Assembly: GCA_937927445.1 (NCBI GenBank)
Contig: CALAOB010000135.1
Span: forward strand, 1 to 28,604
DNA: 28,604 nucleotides
Source: an uncultured Oribacterium sp.
GTDB taxonomy: Bacteria; Bacillota; Clostridia; Lachnospirales; Lachnospiraceae
Direction: 5' to 3'
How positions within the stretch are numbered: position 1 is the stretch's first letter; each line of letters opens with the position of its first letter. Under the pieces are notes generated by a model. It saw only the letters and a list, made by a program, of their open reading frames with translations, did not search any database and was not told the origin of the DNA. Shown piece by piece: positions 23,535-28,604 of this stretch. The position numbers were made by a program, and so were the translations under genes.

Positions 23535-23561
23535 AAAACCACCAGCTAAGCTGGTGGTTTT
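23535..23561. terminator. Second, symmetrical hairpin between ppdK and aroK
   Basis: aaaaccaccagct (23535-23547) is a perfect reverse complement of agctggtggtttt (23549-23561) around one base, so the folded loop is 3-5 nt. A- and T-runs at both ends make it a bidirectional terminator candidate. It is only 6 nt from the preceding terminator. Confidence 0.75.
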
Positions 23562-23586
23562 AATTGTGTGAAAAAAAGGATTCTTC

Positions 23587-23595
23587 TGCTACAAT
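23587..23595 (+). promoter_or_regulatory. Extended -10 promoter for aroK
   Basis: tgctacaat (TGnTACAAT) gives a good extended -10 box. A -35-like ttgtgt lies 20 nt upstream, too far to help. Transcription would start near 23602, leaving a leader of about 105 nt. Confidence 0.5.
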
Positions 23596-23707
23596 ATGGG
23601 CATCGCGATGCACGTGCTTTACAGATGTATCGGTGGTGACGGACATGGGAGGAAACGTTCGCATGCACATGCTGCAGCGGGCATGCTTCGGACTGAGGGG
23701 GAAAAGG

Positions 23708-24256
23708 ATGGCTACAGACCATACGGAATCGAAAATAGAAGGCATGAAAAATATCGCACTGATCGGGTTTATGGGTGCCGGGAAAACGACGGTATCCCAT
23801 GGGCTCAGAGAACTGTATGGACTGGCGGAAATCGATACAGATCAGGAAATCGTGCGGCAGGAAGGGCGTCCGATCACGGAGATTTTCGCGACGGATGGGG
23901 AAGCGTATTTCCGGCAGCTTGAGCACGACACGGTGCTGCGATTTCAGGATGTGCATGCGGCGGTGATCTCCTGTGGCGGTGGTCTCGTGATGAATCCGGA
24001 AAATGTTGTGAACCTGCGGAAATCCTGCGTCATCGTTTTTCTGACGGCGACCCCGGAGACGACGCTTCTTCGGGTGAAGGATTCTGCGGATCGTCCGATC
24101 CTGAATGGACATATGGATGTCGAGTATATCCGTATGCTGCAGGAGAAGCGCCGACCGGCGTATGAGGCGGCAGCAGATATACGCGTCGCGACGGACGGAA
24201 AGGATGTCGGGATGATCTGCTGCGAAATTATGCAGAAAGTAAAGGATTTTTCATAA
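23708..24256 (+). CDS. aroK: Shikimate kinase
   Basis: 182 residues. Phosphorylates shikimate in the chorismate pathway. Walker A GFMGAGKTT (20-28), DTD in EIDTDQEI for shikimate and Mg binding, CGGGLV, RPIL and the lid arginines RRPAYE are all present. Start: ATG 23708 has an aggggg/gaaaagg ribosome site. Family similarity begins at ATG 23744, which lacks one. The frame is open upstream and an ATG at 23663 preceded by gggagg at 10 nt could give a 15-residue extension, so the start is uncertain. The gene is flanked by terminators and stands alone, with no other aro gene in the window. Confidence 0.9.
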   Translation: MATDHTESKIEGMKNIALIGFMGAGKTTVSHGLRELYGLAEIDTDQEIVRQEGRPITEIFATDGEAYFRQLEHDTVLRFQDVHAAVISCGGGLVMNPENVVNLRKSCVIVFLTATPETTLLRVKDSADRPILNGHMDVEYIRMLQEKRRPAYEAAADIRVATDGKDVGMICCEIMQKVKDFS

Positions 24257-24271
24257 TTATCTAAGAAGAAC

Positions 24272-24316
24272 AAAACCGCGTTATTGTGTTGAAAAGTGCG
24301 CAATAACGCGGTTTTT
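24272..24316. terminator. Intrinsic terminator after aroK
   Basis: Perfect 15-bp stem aaaaccgcgttattg (24272-24286) / caataacgcggtttt (24301-24315) with a 14-nt loop and five T in all. Symmetrical enough to act in both directions. Confidence 0.9.
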
Positions 24317-24360
24317 GTATGCTGTTTTCTGTGACAGTTTATAGTTTTTTTATAATTTTG

Positions 24361-24389
24361 TTGCGAAATTAACGAAGCTATAATATAAT
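24361..24389 (+). promoter_or_regulatory. Promoter of the M18 aminopeptidase gene
   Basis: TTGCGA (24361-24366), 17-nt spacer, TATAAT (24384-24389), in an AT-rich stretch. Another TATAAT overlaps at 24379-24384. Transcription would start near 24396, inside the inverted repeat at 24391-24420. Confidence 0.65.
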
Positions 24390-24390
24390 T

Positions 24391-24420
24391 TTCACGAATA
24401 ATACATATTCCACTCGTGAA
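24391..24420. repeat. Inverted repeat at the predicted transcription start of the M18 gene
   Basis: ttcacga (24391-24397) and tcgtgaa (24414-24420) are exact inverted copies 16 nt apart. Directly downstream of the -10 box it could be an operator for a dimeric repressor or a 5'-end mRNA hairpin. Confidence 0.5.
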
Positions 24421-24458
24421 TAAGCATCATGTTTTATACAGATTGTGAGGATAGAGAA

Positions 24459-25778
24459 ATGAATGTTCAGGAAGTGAATAAGGAGCTGCTCCGGTTTCTG
24501 GACCACAGCCCGAATGCATTTTATGCAGTAGCCAATATGCAGAAGGAGCTCGAGGACGCCGGCTTCACCCGTCTCTATGAGGGCTGCCCGTGGACGCTGT
24601 CCGGAGGTCATGGCTACTACGTAATACGGAACGATTCGGCCATCATCGCCTTTCGTATCCCGGAGGGAGAGTATCAGGGCTTCCAGATCATGGCGAGCCA
24701 CTGCGATTCACCGGTTTTTAAGATCAAGACAAACGCAGAAATCGTCGTCGATAACAGCTATGTGAAGCTGAATGTCGAGAAGTACGGTGGCATGCTCTGC
24801 GCACCTTGGCTCGACCGTCCGCTTTCCGTCGCCGGTCGTGTGATCGTTCAGACGGAGGAGGGCATCGCAACGAAGCTGGTCAATGTCGATCGTGATCTGC
24901 TCATCATTCCGAACGTGGCGATCCATATGAACCGTCAGGTCAATGACGGCTATGCATTTAATGCACAGGTGGATATGCTGCCGCTGTTCTGCGAGCAGGG
25001 CGAGGAGAAGAATCAGTTCATGCAGCTGATCGCAGACGAGGCAGGCGTGCAGGTGGAGGACATCCTGGATACGGATCTCTTCCTGTATGACCGCATGAAG
25101 GGCACGACGCTCGGCCTCCATGGCGAGTTCATCGCGAGCGGACGTCTGGATGACCTCCAGTGTGCGTTCGCATCCCTGAAGGGCTTCCTCGCGGCAGAGC
25201 TGAAGCAGTCCATCGCGGTGCACTGTGTCTATGATAACGAGGAGGTCGGCTCCGGTACGAAGCAGGGTGCTGCCAGCACCTTCCTGAAGGATACACTCCA
25301 GCGTATCAGCCGCGCGATGGGACGCAGTGAGGAGCAGTACCTCATGAGCATCGCTTCGAGCTTCATGGTATCTGCAGACAATGCACATGCCGTGCATCCG
25401 AACCATGCCGAGAAGGCAGATCCGACGAATCGCCCGTATATGAACCGGGGTATCGTGATCAAGTACAGTGCGAATCAGAAGTATACGACCGATGGTGTTT
25501 CCGGCGCTGTGATGCGCGCGATCTGCAAAAAGGCAGAGGTGCCGTACCAGACCTTCACAAACCGCTCCGATATGCTCGGCGGCTCAACCCTCGGAAATAT
25601 TTCCCAGGCACAGGTGGCACTGAACACCGTCGATGTCGGACTTCCGCAGCTCGCGATGCACTCTCCGTATGAGACGGCGGGCGCGAGAGACACGGCGTAC
25701 CTGATCGAGGCGGCGCGTGTACTGTTCAGCTCGAGCTTCGAAGGAAACGGGGACGGGAATTACCGACTGATCTTCTGA
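24459..25778 (+). CDS. M18 family aminopeptidase (zinc, ApeB/aspartyl aminopeptidase-like)
   Basis: 439 residues. Cytoplasmic metallo-aminopeptidase with a two-zinc site. Ligand motifs: H81 and D83 in MASHCDSPVFKIK, the SGRLDDL aspartate, the catalytic/ligand glutamates in DNEEVGSG, DNAHAVHPNH, and the C-terminal histidine in AMHSPYET. These are in the M18 order, and the family prefers acidic N-terminal residues. ATG 24459 follows gaggatagagaa; an upstream in-frame ATG at 24429 lacks a ribosome site. It has its own promoter. Its peptide products may feed the permease gene just downstream, but that is only positional inference. Confidence 0.93.
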   Translation: MNVQEVNKELLRFLDHSPNAFYAVANMQKELEDAGFTRLYEGCPWTLSGGHGYYVIRNDSAIIAFRIPEGEYQGFQIMASHCDSPVFKIKTNAEIVVDNSYVKLNVEKYGGMLCAPWLDRPLSVAGRVIVQTEEGIATKLVNVDRDLLIIPNVAIHMNRQVNDGYAFNAQVDMLPLFCEQGEEKNQFMQLIADEAGVQVEDILDTDLFLYDRMKGTTLGLHGEFIASGRLDDLQCAFASLKGFLAAELKQSIAVHCVYDNEEVGSGTKQGAASTFLKDTLQRISRAMGRSEEQYLMSIASSFMVSADNAHAVHPNHAEKADPTNRPYMNRGIVIKYSANQKYTTDGVSGAVMRAICKKAEVPYQTFTNRSDMLGGSTLGNISQAQVALNTVDVGLPQLAMHSPYETAGARDTAYLIEAARVLFSSSFEGNGDGNYRLIF

Positions 25779-25794
25779 TCAGGTATGTCTTGAC

Positions 25795-25861
25795 GAGCCC
25801 GGAAACAGCGGGTGTGTACATTCGGGCTCTCAAAATAAAGCGAAATCTGAATTCGTTTCGC
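25795..25861 (+). repeat. Two inverted repeats between the M18 and permease genes
   Basis: First, gagcccg (25795-25801) / cgggctc (25823-25829), without a T-run, so at best a weak terminator. Second, gcgaaa (25840-25845) / tttcgc (25856-25861). No promoter with good spacing is visible in this 108-nt gap, so the permease may be read through from the M18 gene. Confidence 0.45.
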
Positions 25862-25886
25862 AAAACAAAGATAAAGGAGTATAAAT

Positions 25887-27314
25887 ATGGATTCAAAACA
25901 CATTAAATGGACGACGCTGGCGTTCATGGCGTTTTCGACGGTTTGGGGCTTCGGAAATGTACTGAACGGCTTCATCTACTTCAACGGTATCCAGGTGATC
26001 TTCAGCTGGATCCTCATGTTTGCCCTCTACTTCGTACCATACGCACTGATGGTCGGTGAGCTGGGTTCCGCCTTTAAGGATTCCGGTGGAGGCGTGAGCT
26101 CATGGATTCTGAAGACGACAGGACCGAAGCTGGCGTACTATGCAGGCTGGACCTACTGGGCCTGCCATATCACCTACATCGCAAGTAAGTCCTCCGGTGG
26201 TCTGAAGGCACTGAGCTGGGCTGTATTCCGTAATGCGGAAGCGTACGATACCTTCCCTACACTGGCCGTACAGCTGATCACCTTCTGTATCCTGATCCTG
26301 TTCTGCTACATCGCAAGCCGTGGTCTGAACCCACTGAAGAAGATGGCGACACTGGCCGGTACCAGCATGTTCATCATGTCCATCCTTTACATCATCATGA
26401 TGTTCGGTGCGCGTGCCATCAATCCGGCTTCTTCCTTCGTGACCATGGATTTCAGTGCGAAGAACCTGATTCCGACCTTTGACTGGAAGTACTTCACCTC
26501 CCTGTCCATTCTGGTATTCGCGGTCGGTGGCTGTGAGAAGATCTCTCCGTATGTTAATAAGGTAGAGAACCCGAGTAAGGGCTTCCCGCGTGCGATGATC
26601 AGCCTGGCGATCATGGTTGTGATCTGTGCGATCCTCGGTACCATCGCGATGGGCATGATGTTCGATCCGGCCATCATCAACGAGTCCAAGGAGAGCTTCA
26701 ACTCCTACAACTCCAACGGTTCCTACTGGGCATTCCAGAGACTGGGCGAGTACTATCACATGGGTGACACTCTGATGATCATCTATGCACTGTGCAATGC
26801 GGTAGGTCAGCTTTCTACACTCGTCATCAGTATCGATGCACCGCTTCGTATGCTGTTCGACAACGAGGATGCGCGTAAGTTTATCCCGTCGAAGCTTCTC
26901 AGACAGAACGATAAGGGGGCCTATGTCAACGGTATCAAGATGGTTGCGGTTCTTTCCGGTGCCATCATCCTCGTACAGTCCTTCGTTCCGGGTGCAGCCG
27001 CCGTTCTGAAGCAGCTCACCAAGCTGAACTCCGTATGTATGCCGATGCGTTATCTCTGGGTATTTGCAGCGTACATCGCACTTCGTAAGGCAGAGGATAA
27101 GTTCAAGCCGGAGTATCGTTTTGTGAAGAACCATAATGTGGCGATGTTCTTCGGCTGCTGGTGCTTCTTCGTGACCGCAGCGAGCTGTCTGCTCGGTGTT
27201 TATGATGAGGATCTGTTCACCATGTGCCTGAATATCATCACACCGTGCGTTCTGACGGCACTCGGTATCATCCTTCCGATTCTGAAGAAGAGAGAGGATG
27301 CAGCGAAGGCCTGA
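25887..27314 (+). CDS. APC superfamily amino-acid permease
   Basis: 475 residues with about twelve hydrophobic segments spread over the whole length. The first segment (TLAFMAFSTVWGFGNVLNG) has the glycine-rich unwound-helix pattern of APC transporters; GGCEKISPYVNKVENPSKGFPRAM, read in pieces, is the conserved cytoplasmic loop after segment 6. It most resembles the glutamate/GABA antiporter-like and YfnA-like groups, but the substrate cannot be read from sequence. Ribosome site aaaggag with 8-nt spacing. The C-terminus is a basic, short cytoplasmic tail. A strong terminator lies 91 nt downstream. Confidence 0.88.
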   Translation: MDSKHIKWTTLAFMAFSTVWGFGNVLNGFIYFNGIQVIFSWILMFALYFVPYALMVGELGSAFKDSGGGVSSWILKTTGPKLAYYAGWTYWACHITYIASKSSGGLKALSWAVFRNAEAYDTFPTLAVQLITFCILILFCYIASRGLNPLKKMATLAGTSMFIMSILYIIMMFGARAINPASSFVTMDFSAKNLIPTFDWKYFTSLSILVFAVGGCEKISPYVNKVENPSKGFPRAMISLAIMVVICAILGTIAMGMMFDPAIINESKESFNSYNSNGSYWAFQRLGEYYHMGDTLMIIYALCNAVGQLSTLVISIDAPLRMLFDNEDARKFIPSKLLRQNDKGAYVNGIKMVAVLSGAIILVQSFVPGAAAVLKQLTKLNSVCMPMRYLWVFAAYIALRKAEDKFKPEYRFVKNHNVAMFFGCWCFFVTAASCLLGVYDEDLFTMCLNIITPCVLTALGIILPILKKREDAAKA

Positions 27315-27404
27315 TCCTTCGGACGCTGAAAGAGAGGATGCGGCGCCGGGCATCATCATGGTGCGTGCCCGGAAAGCATCCACTGAAAAACAGACTGAAA
27401 AAGT

Positions 27405-27445
27405 ATTGCCAGGATGCAGGAAAAACTGCATCTTGGCAATTTTTG
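27405..27445 (+). terminator. Intrinsic terminator after the permease
   Basis: A 15-bp stem with one G-U pair, attgccaggatgcag (27405-27419) / ctgcatcttggcaat (27426-27440), then ttttg. The 90 nt before it, from the permease stop, hold nothing I recognise. The rest of the 300-nt gap to the SDR gene holds two palindromes and a promoter, listed separately. Confidence 0.88.
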
Positions 27446-27454
27446 ACAAGAAAA

Positions 27455-27468
27455 GTGAACCGGTTTAC
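27455..27468. promoter_or_regulatory. LacI-type operator-like palindrome
   Basis: gtgaaccggtttac is a 14-bp palindrome with one mismatched pair and a central CCGG, the general form of LacI-family operators. It overlaps the spacer of a TTGACA (27443-27448) that has no good -10, and lies about 83 nt upstream of the likely SDR transcription start. Confidence 0.5.
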
Positions 27469-27475
27469 CGCAACA

Positions 27476-27492
27476 TTCACAAACTTTGTGAA
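27476..27492. promoter_or_regulatory. Perfect 17-bp odd palindrome upstream of the SDR promoter
   Basis: ttcacaaactttgtgaa is exactly symmetrical about the C at 27484. It starts 8 nt after the previous palindrome and ends 16 nt before the -35 box, a position suited to an activator. The binder is unknown. Confidence 0.55.
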
Positions 27493-27508
27493 GAGTGCCT
27501 GCGAAGGC

Positions 27509-27537
27509 TTGAACCGGGGTGGTAAATCAACTATGAT
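27509..27537 (+). promoter_or_regulatory. Promoter of the SDR gene
   Basis: TTGAAC (27509-27514), 17-nt spacer, TATGAT (27532-27537). Transcription would start near 27544. The leader holds a caggca-tcg-tgcctg hairpin (27558-27572) and a strong aaaggag ribosome site. Confidence 0.7.
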
Positions 27538-27614
27538 GATACTGGTATGGATGGATTCAGGCATCGTGCCTGGGAACATAGAAGTAAGAAAATCGAAGAA
27601 AAAGGAGATTTGTT

Positions 27615-28487
27615 ATGGCTGGAATTCTTGATAAGTTCAGACTTGATGGCAAGGTTGCATGGGTAACCGGCGCATCCTATGGACTGGGTCTTGCATATGC
27701 GAAGGCATTTGCGGAGGCTGGCGCAAAGAAGGTCGTTTTCAATGATATCAATCAGGAGCTCGTTGACAGAGGTATCGCAGAGTATCAGAAGCTCGGGATC
27801 GATGCATACGGTGTCGTATGTGACGTTACGAACGAGGAGCAGGTAAATGCACTCGTGAAGGACGTCGAGGAGAAGTTTGGTGGTGTGGATATCCTGGTAA
27901 ATAATGCCGGTATCATCAAGAGAATCCCGATGACCGAGATGACGAAGCAGCAGTGGGATCAGGTCATCAATGTTGACCTCACCGGTCCTTTCCTCTGCGC
28001 AAAGGCTGTCCTTCCTGGCATGATCAAGAAGGGCTATGGTAAGATCATCAACGCATGCTCCATGATGTCTGAGCTTGGTCGTGAGACCGTATCTGCTTAC
28101 GCAGCTGCCAAGGGCGGCCTCAAGATGCTCACGAAGAACATCTGCTCTGAGTATGGTCAGTACAATATTCAGTGTAACGCGATCGGACCTGGTTACATCG
28201 CGACTCCGCAGACCGCTCCGCTTCGTGCAAAGCAGGCAGACGGTTCCATGGCTCCGTTTGATCGTTTCATCCGTTCGAAGACACCTGCACAGCGCTGGGG
28301 CGAGACAGAGGACCTCGAGGGTCTCGCTGTATTCCTCGCTTCTCCGGCATCTGACTTCATCAACGGTCAGGTTGTATACATCGATGGTGGTATCCTCGCT
28401 TACATCGGCCAGGATCCGAGCCAGCTCGATGAGTCCAAGTTCCAGGACGTTACAGGCGTTGAGGACATCAAGGTAGCAGATCACTGA
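27615..28487 (+). CDS. Short-chain dehydrogenase/reductase, gluconate 5-dehydrogenase-like
   Basis: 290 residues. Classical SDR: cofactor loop TGASYGLG (18-25), NNAG (96-99), catalytic S149, Y162 and K166 (YAAAK). The NAGIIKRIPMTEM stretch and the C-terminal extension (about 265-290) resemble gluconate 5-dehydrogenase/2-deoxy-gluconate 3-dehydrogenase members, which act in sugar-acid breakdown. D44 after strand 2 (VFNDIN) suggests NAD(H) preference. The gene is rich in GGT and CGT codons and has a strong ribosome site, so it is likely well expressed. No other sugar-acid gene lies in the window; the true substrate is uncertain. Confidence 0.87.
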   Translation: MAGILDKFRLDGKVAWVTGASYGLGLAYAKAFAEAGAKKVVFNDINQELVDRGIAEYQKLGIDAYGVVCDVTNEEQVNALVKDVEEKFGGVDILVNNAGIIKRIPMTEMTKQQWDQVINVDLTGPFLCAKAVLPGMIKKGYGKIINACSMMSELGRETVSAYAAAKGGLKMLTKNICSEYGQYNIQCNAIGPGYIATPQTAPLRAKQADGSMAPFDRFIRSKTPAQRWGETEDLEGLAVFLASPASDFINGQVVYIDGGILAYIGQDPSQLDESKFQDVTGVEDIKVADH

Positions 28488-28526
28488 TCTTCATGATCTG
28501 ATGAATCTGAATTATGGAAACCTGTG

Positions 28527-28553
28527 CGGCGGAGCGTGATGCTCCGCCGTTTT
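28527..28553 (+). terminator. Intrinsic terminator after the SDR gene
   Basis: Perfect 9-bp GC-rich stem cggcggagc / gctccgccg with a gtgat loop, then tttt. It lies 39 nt after the stop codon and is immediately followed by the intron-like sequence at 28557. Confidence 0.9.
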
Positions 28554-28556
28554 CTG

Positions 28557-28604
28557 GTGCGCCTGGCGGCGCACGTTTCTAACCGGTGTAAGTCCGGAGT
28601 TCGC
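28557..28604 (+). mobile_element. 5' end of a group II intron, class C-like (partial, cut by window end)
   Basis: The sequence begins gtgcgcc-tggc-ggcgcac, then gtttctaaccggtgtaagtccgg. It follows, nearly column by column, the start of known group IIC introns such as that of Oceanobacillus iheyensis, which as I recall it begins gugugcccggcaugggugca and continues with a g-rich ggugagagucc segment. The gtgcg start is the group II 5' splice-site consensus. Class C introns insert just behind the hairpin and T-run of terminators, exactly the position here. No reverse transcriptase can be seen because the window ends. Confidence 0.72.

Noticed and set aside
27224..27631. A 135-codon plus-strand frame over the permease end and SDR upstream region
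   Set aside because: It runs through a terminator hairpin and two palindromes, overlaps both flanking genes in another frame, and has no domain or good ribosome site.

Overview
The window looks like a chromosomal segment of a moderately GC-rich Firmicute of class Clostridia, most likely family Lachnospiraceae. This rests on gene content and order: the ireB-ruvX-DUF1292-RNase J string, trmR next to a U32 protein, M16C peptidase-era-recO-glycyl-tRNA synthetase, a dikinase-type PPDK, an HPr-like protein without its histidine, and an homodimeric GlyRS. I cannot assign a genus. It is mostly a housekeeping region. Bases 1-49 are not biological: they are an Illumina Nextera i7 adapter read into the Tn5 mosaic end. 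The last 48 bases look like the 5' end of a group II intron, so the window may be a whole short-read contig ending in a repeat.

Layout. 50-114: tail of an unidentified gene. 188-2470 (+): cysteine desulfurase and prmA, ending in a bidirectional terminator. 2604-4176 (-): thiI and an HPr-like protein, each with its own signals. 4251-16990 (+): a long run of genes, mtaB (tRNA methylthiotransferase), ireB with its own promoter and terminator, then ruvX, DUF1292, RNase J, an MltG-like membrane protein, trmR, a U32 tRNA hydroxylase-like protein, a YdcF/DUF218 membrane protein, an M16C metallopeptidase, era and recO. Many junctions overlap or are under 20 nt. 17153-18547: glycyl-tRNA synthetase. 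18721-20472: a histidine kinase and OmpR-type regulator. 20804-23437: pyruvate, phosphate dikinase behind a palindromic operator, a good promoter and a leader terminator. 23708-28487: single-gene units for shikimate kinase, an M18 aminopeptidase, an amino-acid permease and an SDR dehydrogenase (gluconate 5-dehydrogenase-like).

How the genes fit together. RNA metabolism dominates: sulfur transfer to tRNA (desulfurase plus ThiI), t6A methylthiolation (MtaB), 5-hydroxyuridine formation and methylation (U32 plus TrmR), RNA decay (RNase J), ribosome assembly (Era), ribosomal protein methylation (PrmA) and tRNA charging (GlyRS). A second theme is carbon control: the HPr-like protein keeps the regulatory serine but not the PTS histidine, PPDK has a perfect catabolite-response-element match, and the SDR gene has two palindromes above its promoter.

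The most interesting items are the group II (class C-like) intron boundary directly behind a terminator at 28527-28604, the ppdK leader with its possible attenuator, a degenerate 15-nt repeat array between trmR and the U32 gene, the basic 136-residue extension of RNase J read from a TTG start, and the paired palindromes above the SDR gene. I found no CRISPR array, tRNA, rRNA, prophage or defence system, and nothing I would call a wholly new system.
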